In this document: positions 1-8,093 of the stretch, piece after piece
Layout of the letters: each line of letters begins with the position of its first letter
How positions within the stretch are numbered: position 1 is the stretch's first letter
Source: Hyphomicrobiales bacterium
GTDB lineage: Bacteria; Pseudomonadota; Alphaproteobacteria; Rhizobiales; Beijerinckiaceae
Assembly: GCA_027483895.1 (NCBI GenBank)
Contig: JAIXTP010000027.1
Coordinates: 62,001-126,000 of the forward strand
DNA: 64,000 bases
Direction: 5' to 3'
Made by a program: the position numbers and the translations under genes
The notes under the pieces: generated by a model
What the model was told of the DNA's origin: nothing
The model's input: the letters and a program-made list of their open reading frames with translations, nothing else
Database searches by the model: none

Positions 1-827
1 TCCCGCGTGCCCTTGGAGAGCTCAATTTCCGTTCGGCGCTTGAAGGCGTGGTAGTTCGTGATCACGATTTTCGCGCGGCGGATGTCCTCCATCATGTCGG
101 GAGGTACGATTTCGCGCTCCGCGTAGTAGCTGTTGACGTCGTTCGGCAGCAGAACGCGGAGCCGATCGCGGATCGTGATGCCCGGTGCGACGATCAGGAA
201 GGCCTTCGAGAACAGCTTCGAGCCGGGATGGCGTACGGCATTCACCGTCTGCCAGGCGATGATCATCGCCATGACGGTCGTCTTGCCTGCGCCGGTTGCG
301 AGCTTCAGTCCGATGCGGAAGAGATCCGGGTTCGCCTCCGCGTTGGCGCCTTCGAGGTGAGCCCAGAATTTGGCGCCGCGCGGCGAGGTCTTCGGTGCGA
401 CCTCTGTCAGCCAGATCAGCGTTTCCACGGCTTCGACCTGGCAGAAGAACGGTCGGACGCCTTGGAAGTCGTGAAAGCGCCAGTGTTCCAGCAGCCGCCG
501 TGTCTGCGGCGTGACGCCCCACTGCTCGGGCTTCAGATTGCGCCACGTTTCGACGTAGGTCCGGATTTCGTTGATGATTGGCTCGGGGTCGTATGCCTGC
601 CCGGCCTCCGTGAGCCCCTCGACGCCCAGATCGAATTCGAGCGCGTCCTTTCGTCCCTTCTTGCTCTTGCCGCTTTTGGACTGCGGCACAGGCGTCACGA
701 GCTTCGAGCGCCGCCGGGCCTCGATGACGTTGGTCGTCGGCTGTCCGTTTTCGTCCAATTCCCAATGGCGCCCGGGAAAGGCGTACGGGGAATTGAGGAT
801 GGGCTTTTCGAAGAATGCGACGCTCAT
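1..827 (-). CDS. Restriction helicase (type III Res-subunit-like), partial
   Basis: The reading frame is open from the ATG at 827 to the left edge of the window, so only the N-terminal 275 residues are seen. It starts MSVAFFEKPILNSPY and carries a Walker A motif ATGAGKT at residues 177-183, followed by a helicase-like block ending in a KIVITNYHAF stretch. This arrangement is that of DEAD/DEAH helicase subunits of type III-like restriction enzymes; from memory it resembles the BPTD_3080 family. Such proteins use ATP to translocate on foreign DNA before cleavage. The nuclease part and any partner methyltransferase would lie to the left, outside the window. The family assignment is good; the exact system type is inferred. 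Confidence 0.8.
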   Translation of the reverse strand, partial: MSVAFFEKPILNSPYAFPGRHWELDENGQPTTNVIEARRRSKLVTPVPQSKSGKSKKGRKDALEFDLGVEGLTEAGQAYDPEPIINEIRTYVETWRNLKPEQWGVTPQTRRLLEHWRFHDFQGVRPFFCQVEAVETLIWLTEVAPKTSPRGAKFWAHLEGANAEANPDLFRIGLKLATGAGKTTVMAMIIAWQTVNAVRHPGSKLFSKAFLIVAPGITIRDRLRVLLPNDVNSYYAEREIVPPDMMEDIRRAKIVITNYHAFKRRTEIELSKGTR

Positions 828-1144
828 ATCGAGTCAGTAAATCCGAACCGGGCGTATTGCTCAGTTAAAGATACTCACGACTCATAATGAGCGGCTAGTG
901 GGTGAAACGAACCTTGATGCGAATGTGATCGCTCTTTTTGGGCGGGCTCGTTGGAGGGACTGTCCGGCAGTGCGGTGCGGTTCGGTGCGCAAGCAGAGCG
1001 TGTTCGCCGCTTAAAACCTGAGCGGAAAGGGAATGCGGCCGCAGTCCGCAGCCGCAGTCAAGAATGCATAGGGAAAAGAATTGGGAAAGCCGACGAGATC
1101 TTTGCGTTTTTATTAATAATATCAGAGGTTTGGCATAGAAGGGC
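828..1144. other. Intergenic region without recognised gene
   Basis: This stretch separates the restriction gene from the tRNA. It has A+T-richer patches (for example near 1110-1130) than the flanking chromosome. I see no convincing open frame or structured RNA. Any promoter for the restriction gene should lie in its left part, next to 827. The 3' end of the tRNA faces this region, which would make it island DNA if the tRNA was used as an attachment site. Confidence 0.5.
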
Positions 1145-1235
1145 TGGCGGAGCGGGCGGGATTCGAACCCGCGAGACCCTTTTGGGGTCTGCTCATTTAG
1201 CAAACGAGTGCCTTCAGCCTCTCGGCCACCGCTCC
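1145..1235 (-). tRNA. tRNA-Ser(GCT)
   Basis: Read on the minus strand, a 7-bp acceptor stem (GGAGCGG with CCGCTCC) encloses a cloverleaf with a long variable arm (CAGACCC/GGGTCT region), as expected for a class II serine tRNA. The anticodon loop is TTGCTAA, giving anticodon GCT. The T loop contains GGTTCGAATCC. The discriminator base is G and the CCA end is encoded in the DNA. All parts are complete, so it should be functional. Confidence 0.95.
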
Positions 1236-1352
1236 GCAAGCGGCCCCGTGTATGCCCGAGCCGCCCCGCCGATGCAAGGCGGTTCATGCGGACGGAACAC
1301 CCTCCGTTCAGGAAGAAACCACCGCAGGCGAAACGCCCCGTTTCCAAGGTGC

Positions 1353-1386
1353 ACGAAAAAGGGGCGCGCCGCGGCGCGCCCCTTCG
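1353..1386 (-). terminator. Rho-independent terminator of the PRC-barrel gene
   Basis: A perfect 12-bp inverted repeat (AAGGGGCGCGCC / GGCGCGCCCCTT, 1359-1384) with a 2-base loop is followed on the minus strand by a run of T. It sits just past the stop of the gene ending at 1411. Confidence 0.75.
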
Positions 1387-1410
1387 CAGGTGAGGTCCCG
1401 AGGGTCTTCC

Positions 1411-2097
1411 TTACTGACGCGGAGCGCTCCCCGAGCCGCTGCGGCCGAAGGCCGGGGCGTTCTGGAGATCGGCCTTCGTCATATTGCGCAGGACGAAATG
1501 ATCCGGGTCGGTCGTGCCGTAACGCGTCGTCGACGCGCTGCGGGCCGGCGCGGTGGTCGTGGTGGTGGTGGTCGTCGTGCCCGTGGTCGTGCCGGCCGTC
1601 GTGCCCGAGGTGCCGGTGGTCGTGCCGGTGCCCGAGCTCGTCGTGCGCCCCGCGGTCGAGTCCGTGCGCGTGCTCGCCGTGGTGTCGCGCTCCAACACCA
1701 CTTCGAAAGCCTGCATCGGAATGGCGACGTATTTCTCGCCGATGCCGAGGAAGCCGCCGACGCCGACGATCAGCGCGGCCACGCGGCCGTCTCGGTCGAT
1801 CAGGATGTCGTCGACCTCGCCGATATTCTCGTTGTTGCCGCCATAGACCTTGGTGCCGCGGATGTCGGAGCCGAGCATCTGCCCGGCCGCCGCCATCGAG
1901 AGCGGAGCGGTATTGCCCGAGCCCACGGTCACGCCGGTCGTTCCCGTCGTGCCCGTCGTGCCCGGAGCCGTGGTCGTTCCGGGCGCGGTCGTCGTGCCGG
2001 GTGCGGTTCCGGTGCCGCCGGGCGCGGTCGTCGTCTGGGCCAGAACGGGACCCGCCGCGATGCCTGCGAGCAGGACGGCCATGAGGGTCTTGCGCAT
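1411..2097 (-). CDS. Secreted PRC-barrel domain protein with Thr/Gly-rich tracts
   Basis: This 228-residue protein has a clear signal peptide (residues 1-20, ending GPVLA). A Thr/Pro/Gly-rich linker follows (about 22-62), then a PRC-barrel domain (about 72-135, with IGEVDDILIDRDGRV), and a second very Thr-rich tract (about 138-184, including nine consecutive Thr). PRC-barrel proteins of this type are common periplasmic proteins in Hyphomicrobiales, with no agreed function. The Thr tracts come from ACC/ACG repeats and could change length by slippage. The gene is monocistronic, ends in its own terminator, and is divergent from the histidine kinase. Confidence 0.85.
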   Translation of the reverse strand: MRKTLMAVLLAGIAAGPVLAQTTTAPGGTGTAPGTTTAPGTTTAPGTTGTTGTTGVTVGSGNTAPLSMAAAGQMLGSDIRGTKVYGGNNENIGEVDDILIDRDGRVAALIVGVGGFLGIGEKYVAIPMQAFEVVLERDTTASTRTDSTAGRTTSSGTGTTTGTSGTTAGTTTGTTTTTTTTTAPARSASTTRYGTTDPDHFVLRNMTKADLQNAPAFGRSGSGSAPRQ

Positions 2098-2227
2098 GGA
2101 AGTTCTCCCTTCGAGTGAAACCTACGCCGTTCAATGTCCGAGAGACGGAAGGGTTCGCTCCGCTCATGCCGAAGCCCGAAAAAGGGCGCATGCGTTGAAC
2201 TCCGGACCGCGCCGCTCGTTGCGGAGC

Positions 2228-3361
2228 ATGTCCGACGGCAGCGCTCCGCCGATTTCCCGCGATGAAAAAGCCTCGGCTAGGGCCGGGGCGCGTCTCGGCC
2301 GGGGCTTTCTCCGGCGCAATGTGGCGGCGGGCTATTTCTTCGCCCTCGGCGCGACCGCCGTCGCAGTGGGCTTGCGCATGCAGCTGGGGCCCGATTTCGT
2401 CGGCTTCCCCTTCGTGACTCTGTTTCCCGCCGTGATCCTGACGACCTATTTCGCGGGGCTCGGCCCCGGCGTGCTCGCGGGCGTCCTGTGCGGGGCTGCG
2501 GCCTTGTACTGGTTCATTCCGCCCTTCGGTAAGATCAAGCCGGCAAACGCCCAAGGCATGATCGCCATGGCCTTCTACCTGCTGATCGTCGGCCTCGACA
2601 TTCTGCTGATCGAGGTGATGAACAGGGCGCTGGAGCGTCTGGAAGCCGAGCAGCGCATCACGCGCAGGCTGTATCTCCAGCACCGCGGGCTGTTTCAGGA
2701 GCTGCAGCACCGGGTCGCCAACAATATGGCGCTCGTCGGCTCCATTCTCCGGGTGCAGCTGCGTCGCGTGCGCGACGGGCGGCAGGATCCGGAAAAGGCG
2801 ATGGCCGACGCCGTCGACCGGCTCGAGATCATGGCCCGCGTGCACCGGCGTCTTTATGATCCCGCCGCCGCCGACGCTCCGGTGGGAACGCTGCTCGGCG
2901 CCTTGTGCGACGACCTTTCGACCCTGAGCGGTTCGGATGCGCGATGCCGCGTCACGGCCGAACCGCTGTTTTTGGAACTGCGCCGTCTCCTGCCCTTGTC
3001 GTTGCTCGTCGCCGAGGCGATGACCAACGCGATCAAGCATGCGGGCGCCCCGGGCCGGCCGCCGCGGATCCACATCCTTATGCGCCGGGACGGCCCCCTA
3101 TGGATGCTCGACGTGGCCGATGACGGGCCCGGCGGGTCTTTCGGAGCCGCGACGCCCGCCGACGGCAACGGCCTCGGCTCGCGCATCATGCAGAATCTCG
3201 CGCAACAGCTCGATGCCGTGATCGAAATCGGTCCCGCCGAAGGCCCTCCGGACCGTCCGGGGCGACGCGTCCGTGTCCGTTTCCCTGCCGAGGACGGCGA
3301 AGTTCCGCCGCAATCGCGGTCGAGCGTGACGCCATGGCACGATTCCCCCCGGCCCTCCTGA
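2228..3361 (+). CDS. Membrane-bound sensor histidine kinase (HisKA_2/HWE type)
   Basis: This protein is 377 residues from the ATG at 2228; an earlier in-frame start would overlap the divergent gene. Residues 30-130 form three to four hydrophobic segments resembling the DUF4118 sensor region (PDFVGFPFVTLFPAV, GPGVLAGVL). The phosphoacceptor box ELQHRVANNMALV puts the histidine at 161. The ATPase domain has the N box AEAMTNAIKHAG and a GNGLGSRIMQ glycine motif. No periplasmic sensor domain of note and no adjacent response regulator are present, so it is an orphan kinase. In this order such kinases often feed the general stress pathway, but nothing here shows its partner. Confidence 0.85.
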   Translation: MSDGSAPPISRDEKASARAGARLGRGFLRRNVAAGYFFALGATAVAVGLRMQLGPDFVGFPFVTLFPAVILTTYFAGLGPGVLAGVLCGAAALYWFIPPFGKIKPANAQGMIAMAFYLLIVGLDILLIEVMNRALERLEAEQRITRRLYLQHRGLFQELQHRVANNMALVGSILRVQLRRVRDGRQDPEKAMADAVDRLEIMARVHRRLYDPAAADAPVGTLLGALCDDLSTLSGSDARCRVTAEPLFLELRRLLPLSLLVAEAMTNAIKHAGAPGRPPRIHILMRRDGPLWMLDVADDGPGGSFGAATPADGNGLGSRIMQNLAQQLDAVIEIGPAEGPPDRPGRRVRVRFPAEDGEVPPQSRSSVTPWHDSPRPS

Positions 3362-3846
3362 TCGCGGCCGCCTTCGCCGCGCAAGCAGGCCCCGCCGCGG
3401 CGCGGGACTGCGTCTGGGGAACGCCGGGCTACAGGACCTGCGTCGAGGAGAAGATCCGCAGGCTCAAGGAAACCGAAGCGCAAGGACGCCCGGAAACCGC
3501 TCCCGTGGCCCCGGTCGGCCGACGTGCGCCGAGCCGCTCCGGCCCGATCGCGCCGCCCGCACTGCCGGCCCCGTCGCCGGCGCGTGAACTGCGCGCCGGC
3601 CCGGCGCCGGGGACGCAGTTCCGGTTCGATGCCGATGCGCTGCGCGCCAGAATCGAGCGGGTCGGCCCCTCCGCGCCGAACATGGTCGATATGGAGCGCG
3701 AATTGCGGCTCTTGTCGGTCGAGCGCCCGACCGACGCGATGGAGCGGAACAGGCGCGACTTCGAAGTCGACCAATTGCGCCGCCGCGCGATCGAGCGGCG
3801 GCTCTTCGCGGACCCGCCCGGCACCGGCGGGGCGGAGTTGCGGTGA
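3334..3846 (+). CDS. Small secreted protein of unknown function
   Basis: The 170-residue product has a signal peptide (MARFPPALLIAAAFAAQAGPAAA). The mature part begins DCVWGTPGYRTCVEEKI, giving two cysteines that could pair. A Pro/Ala-rich linker and a charged helical C-terminus (about residues 105-160, many Arg/Glu) follow. The start overlaps the 3' end of the kinase gene by 28 bases, so the two are probably translationally coupled. I do not recognise the family. Confidence 0.65.
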   Translation: MARFPPALLIAAAFAAQAGPAAARDCVWGTPGYRTCVEEKIRRLKETEAQGRPETAPVAPVGRRAPSRSGPIAPPALPAPSPARELRAGPAPGTQFRFDADALRARIERVGPSAPNMVDMERELRLLSVERPTDAMERNRRDFEVDQLRRRAIERRLFADPPGTGGAELR

Positions 3847-3870
3847 GTGCGTATGTAAAAAAGCACAAAA

Positions 3871-3886
3871 GTTCTGTATAAAGAAC
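3871..3886. promoter_or_regulatory. Candidate operator: GTTCT-N6-AGAAC
   Basis: An inverted repeat GTTCT-GTATAA-AGAAC lies about 30 bases upstream of metZ, and a third half-site GTTCT follows at 3896-3900. It is the most A+T-rich part of the 70-base gap. Its position suits a repressor site over a promoter. The protein that would bind is unknown. Confidence 0.35.
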
Positions 3887-3916
3887 GTATCCTGAGTTCT
3901 GACCCCGAGGGCCGGC

Positions 3917-5101
3917 ATGACCGCCACAGCCGAATTCCGTCTGGAAACCCGCTTGGTGCATGACGGGGCGATGCGGTCCGGGTTCGGGGAGACGTCCGAA
4001 GCGCTCTTCCTGACGCAGGGCCATGTCTATGAGACCGCGGAGGCCTGCGAGGCACGCTTCGCCGATTCCGATCCCGGCTTCATCTATGGCCGCTTCTCCA
4101 ACCCCACGGTGGCGATGTTCGAGGCTCGGATGGCGAGCCTCGAAGGCGCCGAAGCCGCCCGCGCCACCGCGAGCGGCATGGCCGCGGTGACGGCCTCGAT
4201 CCTCGGGCAGATCCGGGCGGGCGATCACGTCGTCGCGGCGCGGGCGCTTTTCGGGTCCTGTCGCTACGTGATCGAGGATCTCTTGCCGCGTTTCGGCGTG
4301 GAGACCACGCTGGTGGACGGGGCCGACGCCTCCGCATGGCGGGCGGCGATGCGGCCGAACACGCGGACGGTCTTCATCGAAAGCCCCGCCAATCCGTCCT
4401 TGAGCATCGTCGACATCGCGGCGGTGGCGGACATCGCGCATGAGGCGGGCGCGACGCTGATCGTGGACAACGTCTTCGCGACCCCGCTGTGGCAGAGCCC
4501 CTTGGCGCTCGGCGCCGATTGCGTCGTCTATTCGGCCACCAAGCATATCGACGGGCAGGGCCGATGTCTGGGCGGCGTCGTCCTCGGCTCGCGCGACTTC
4601 ATCGACGGGAATGTAAGGACCTTTCTGAGGCAGACCGGGCCGGCGCTGTCGCCTTTCAATGCGTGGGTGCTGCTGAAGGGGCTGGAGACCTTTTCGCTCC
4701 GCGTCGAGCGCCAGACGCACTCGGCCGGGATCGTGGCCGATGCGCTGGCGGGGCACCCGAAGCTCGCGCGGCTTCTTTATTGCGGCCGGTCCGACCACCC
4801 GCAGGCCGAACTGATCGCACGGCAGATGCGCGGCGGGTCGAGCCTGATCGCGCTGGAATGCGAAGGCGGGAAGGCGGGCGCCTTCCGGTTCATGAACGCG
4901 CTGCGGCTCGTCCTGATCTCCAACAATCTGGGCGACGCGAAGAGCCTCGTGACCCATCCGGCCACGACGACGCATCAGCGTTTCACGCCCGAGGAGCGGG
5001 CGGCGATGGACGTACCGGACGGGCTCGTGCGCCTGTCGATCGGCCTCGAACATCCCGACGATCTCGTCGCCGATCTCGTCGGTGCGCTCGATGCCGCGTG
5101 A
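3917..5101 (+). CDS. metZ: O-succinylhomoserine sulfhydrylase
   Basis: This 394-residue protein belongs to the Cys/Met metabolism PLP-enzyme family. It forms homocysteine from O-succinylhomoserine and sulfide in methionine synthesis. Visible family marks are the YGRFSNPT phosphate-binding motif (residues 58-65), the SGMAA turn, DNVFATP, and the PLP lysine K209 in SATKHIDGQGR. The HIDGQGR context fits MetZ better than cystathionine gamma-synthase (which usually reads YxxGHSD). The length is normal. The gene stands alone, preceded by an inverted repeat at 3871-3886, and converges on argE. Confidence 0.9.
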   Translation: MTATAEFRLETRLVHDGAMRSGFGETSEALFLTQGHVYETAEACEARFADSDPGFIYGRFSNPTVAMFEARMASLEGAEAARATASGMAAVTASILGQIRAGDHVVAARALFGSCRYVIEDLLPRFGVETTLVDGADASAWRAAMRPNTRTVFIESPANPSLSIVDIAAVADIAHEAGATLIVDNVFATPLWQSPLALGADCVVYSATKHIDGQGRCLGGVVLGSRDFIDGNVRTFLRQTGPALSPFNAWVLLKGLETFSLRVERQTHSAGIVADALAGHPKLARLLYCGRSDHPQAELIARQMRGGSSLIALECEGGKAGAFRFMNALRLVLISNNLGDAKSLVTHPATTTHQRFTPEERAAMDVPDGLVRLSIGLEHPDDLVADLVGALDAA

Positions 5102-5110
5102 GCGGCCCGT

Positions 5111-6277
5111 TCAGCGGCATTCCTCCACGAGACGGCCGACGAAGGCGCAGGCCTCGGCCAGCTGCTCGACCTCGAGATATTCGTCGGGCTTGTGGGCCTG
5201 ATCGATGTCGCCGGGGCCGATGATGACGGAAGGGATGCCGCCGTTCGCCATGAAGAGCCCGGCTTCCGTGCCGTAGGCGACCTTGGAATGCTCGTTGCGG
5301 CGGGCCAGCCGTTTGGCGAGCGTTACGGCCGCGTGATCGGGCGGGATGTCGAGGCCGGGGAAGCCCGAAATGTCGTGGAACGCGATGCCGGCTTCGGGAG
5401 CGACGGCACGCATCGCGGGTTCGAGTTCCGATTTCGCGTAGGAGACGATCTCGGCCACCAGCGCATCGACGTCGTCGGCGCCGACGACGCGGATCTCCCA
5501 GATGAATTCGGCCCGGTCGGCGACGATGTTGAGCGCCGTGCCGCCCTGCAGCGCGCCGACATGGGCGGTGGAATGGCCGACGTCGTAGAGCCCGTCGCGC
5601 GGGCCGGAGGCGGCGAGGCGGTCGGCGAGATCGGCGATGCGGGCTACGACGCGGGCGGCGTAATGCACCGCATTGACGCCCTGCGGCGCGAGCGACGAAT
5701 GGCATGAGCGGCCCGTCACGACGGTGCGGATGCTCCGCTTGCCCTTGTGCCCGACGACCACGTTCATCGAGGTGGGCTCGCCCACGAAGCAGGCGAGCGG
5801 CTTGACCGGCGCGGCCGCCATCTCGGCGATCATCGAGCGCACGCCGATGCAGCCCACCTCTTCGTCATAGGAGAATGCGAGATGGATCGGCCGCGCGAGA
5901 GGTGCCGCGACCATGGCCGGGACTTGCGCCAGACAGGCCGCGAGGAACCCCTTCATGTCGCAGGTGCCGCGCCCGTAAAGGCGCCCGTCGCGTTCGGTCA
6001 GCACGAAGGGATCGGAGTTCCAGGCCTGCCCGTCGACGGGCACGACGTCGGTATGGCCCGACAGCACGTAGCCGGGCCTGTCGGCCGGGCCGATGACGGC
6101 GTGGAGATTGGCCTTGGTCCCGTCGGGGGAGGGGATCTCGACGCCCTGCACCCCGTTCTTCGCGAGATAGTCCTGCACCCAGCGCACGAGTTCGAGATTG
6201 GAATTCCGGCTGGTGGTGTCGAAGCTCACCAGAGCGGCGAGGATCGACTTGGCGAGCGCCGGAATTTCTGCGGACAT
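5111..6277 (-). CDS. argE: Acetylornithine deacetylase (M20 family)
   Basis: The protein has 388 residues from the ATG at 6277, which has CGGAGA 9 bases upstream; a longer frame to 6310 lacks such a site. It hydrolyses N-acetylornithine to ornithine in arginine synthesis. Metal-site motifs are SGHTDVVP (H75, D77), GRGTCDMKG and FSYDEEVGCIG, as in M20 peptidases of the ArgE/DapE group. The VGEPTSMNVVVGHKG block matches ArgE. It is divergent from a peptide importer, so a role on an imported acylated amino acid is possible but not shown. Confidence 0.85.
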   Translation of the reverse strand: MSAEIPALAKSILAALVSFDTTSRNSNLELVRWVQDYLAKNGVQGVEIPSPDGTKANLHAVIGPADRPGYVLSGHTDVVPVDGQAWNSDPFVLTERDGRLYGRGTCDMKGFLAACLAQVPAMVAAPLARPIHLAFSYDEEVGCIGVRSMIAEMAAAPVKPLACFVGEPTSMNVVVGHKGKRSIRTVVTGRSCHSSLAPQGVNAVHYAARVVARIADLADRLAASGPRDGLYDVGHSTAHVGALQGGTALNIVADRAEFIWEIRVVGADDVDALVAEIVSYAKSELEPAMRAVAPEAGIAFHDISGFPGLDIPPDHAAVTLAKRLARRNEHSKVAYGTEAGLFMANGGIPSVIIGPGDIDQAHKPDEYLEVEQLAEACAFVGRLVEECR

Positions 6278-6392
6278 CGTGGGAAGTCTCCGATCGGGAT
6301 GCGGGTCCATCGCACATGCTTGCGCCGTGAAACCCGGGCCCTAAACTAACGCCTCGAAAGACGCCGTCCATGGTGCGGCGGAGGGGGATGAC

Positions 6393-8000
6393 ATGTCGAC
6401 ATCACGCACCGCGCTGGCCGCGCTTCTGCTCGCGGGTTCCGTCCTCGGCGCCTCGGCGCAGGATCTCAAGATCGGCGTCGCGTCCGAGGCGACCTCCGTC
6501 GATCCGCATTTCCACAATGTGGGCCAGAACAACGCCCTGCGCCGGCACATCTTCCAGTCGCTCGTGGGCGCGGACGAGAACCAGAAGCCCGTGCCGCAGC
6601 TCGCGACGTCTTGGAAGACGCTCGACGACAGCACCTGGGAGTTCAAGCTCCGCCCCGGCGTGACCTTCTCGAACGGCAAGCCCTTCACGGTCCGCGACTT
6701 CGTCTATTCGGTCTGCCGCATTCCGCTGGTGGAGAACTCGCCCTCCAACTTCACCATCGCGACCAAGGGCATCGAGGCGATCGAGTCGCCCGATCCGCAG
6801 ACGCTGATCATCCGCACCAAGGGGCCCTATCCGCTGCTGCCGGTGGAAATGTCGGTCTTCGGCATCGTCTCGGCCGACGCCTTCGGCGCCGAAGCCGAGG
6901 TCAAATTCGCCAAGAGCGGCTGCACGGGCCTCGGAACGCCGCCGAAATCGGCGGACTTCAACGACCCGTCCAAGGCGATCGGAACCGGGCCGTACAAGCT
7001 GAAGGAATATACGCGGGGCACGCAGCTCGTGGTGGAGCGCAACGACTCCTATTGGGGCGACAAGCCGCATTGGAAGACGGTGACCTTCCGGCCGATCACC
7101 TCGGCGGGCCCCCGCGTCGCGGCGCTGCTCGCGGGCGATGTCGACATGATCGAGAATCCGCCGATCCAGGACTTCGAGAAGATCAAGAGCAGCGGCTTCG
7201 AGGTGATCCAGGGTCTCTCGAACCGCATCATCTACATCCATCTCGACCAGTTCACCGGCCCGGACTGGAAGACGCCGGGCGTGAAGGGTACCGACAAGAA
7301 TCCCTTCCTCGACAAGCGCGTGCGCGAGGCCGTCTCGAAGGCGATCAACCGCGACGCGATCGTGGAGCGCATCATGGGCGGCGTGGCCGTGCCCGCGGGT
7401 CAGCTCCTGCCGGTGCCGCTCTTCGGCTCCTCGCCGGACATGAAGCCCGACCGGTTCGACCCGGAGGCGGCGAAGAAGCTTCTGGCGGAAGCGGGCTACC
7501 CGAACGGCTTCGACCTCGTGCTCGGTTCGCCCAACGACCGCTACATCAACGACGAGAAGGTGGCGCAGGCGGTGGCGCAGATGCTGACCCGCATCGGCAT
7601 CCGCACCACGGTCGACTCGATGACGGCCTCGACCTTCTTTTCCCGCCGCAACAAATACGACTTCTCGGCCTATCTCGCCGGTTGGGGCGCGGATACGGGC
7701 GAGATGTCGAATTCGCTCGCGGCGCTGGTCACGACGCAGAACTACGCGCCGGGCTTCGGCAACACCAATCGCGGCCGCTATTCGAACAAGACCGTCGACG
7801 AGCTGACCGCCAAGGCGCTGACCACGATCGACGACAAGGCGCGCGAGGATCTGCTGCGGCAGGCCTCGAAGGCGGCGATGCAGGACTACGGCATCATCCC
7901 GCTGCATTTCGAGGTGTCGCCCTGGGCCTACAAGAAGGGCATCGCCTATACGCCGCGGGTCGACCAATACACGCTCGCCCACGAGATCCGGGCGAAGTGA
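6393..8000 (+). CDS. Peptide/nickel-type ABC transporter substrate-binding protein
   Basis: The 535-residue protein has a signal peptide (MSTSRTALAALLLAGSVLGASAQ) and is an SBP family 5 protein (DppA/OppA type). Marks are ASEATSVDPHFHNVGQNNALRRHIF, LATSWKTLDDSTWEFKLRPGVTFSNGKPF and the GTGPYKLKEY block. It would capture short peptides or similar solutes in the periplasm for the downstream permeases. The start is supported by GAGGGGG 8 bases upstream. It is the first gene of the importer operon. Confidence 0.93.
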   Translation: MSTSRTALAALLLAGSVLGASAQDLKIGVASEATSVDPHFHNVGQNNALRRHIFQSLVGADENQKPVPQLATSWKTLDDSTWEFKLRPGVTFSNGKPFTVRDFVYSVCRIPLVENSPSNFTIATKGIEAIESPDPQTLIIRTKGPYPLLPVEMSVFGIVSADAFGAEAEVKFAKSGCTGLGTPPKSADFNDPSKAIGTGPYKLKEYTRGTQLVVERNDSYWGDKPHWKTVTFRPITSAGPRVAALLAGDVDMIENPPIQDFEKIKSSGFEVIQGLSNRIIYIHLDQFTGPDWKTPGVKGTDKNPFLDKRVREAVSKAINRDAIVERIMGGVAVPAGQLLPVPLFGSSPDMKPDRFDPEAAKKLLAEAGYPNGFDLVLGSPNDRYINDEKVAQAVAQMLTRIGIRTTVDSMTASTFFSRRNKYDFSAYLAGWGADTGEMSNSLAALVTTQNYAPGFGNTNRGRYSNKTVDELTAKALTTIDDKAREDLLRQASKAAMQDYGIIPLHFEVSPWAYKKGIAYTPRVDQYTLAHEIRAK

Positions 8001-8007
8001 TCCGGAA

Positions 8008-8061
8008 CGCCCGGTCGCGCCGGGCGTCGTCCGTCGGGCCGTCCGGGGCGTCGCGCCCCGG
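8008..8061 (+). other. Two stem-loops between binding-protein and permease genes
   Basis: Two perfect GC-rich hairpins, 8008-8026 (CGCCCGG/CCGGGCG) and 8043-8061 (CCGGGGCG/CGCCCCGG), lie between the first and second genes. There is no T run, so they are not classical terminators. Such structures commonly protect the upstream mRNA and give more binding protein than permease; that role is inferred here. Confidence 0.5.
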
Positions 8062-8093
8062 CGGTCGCCTCGCCGCGTGATCCGGAGCCGCGC

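Noticed and set aside
2098..2227. A longer histidine kinase starting inside the PRC-barrel gene
   Set aside because: The extension would be antisense to the signal-peptide region of a well-supported gene and has no domain content.
3847..3916. SAM riboswitch before metZ
   Set aside because: The gap is only 70 bases and lacks the conserved pairing and loop bases of SAM-II or related classes. Only the GTTCT repeat is visible.
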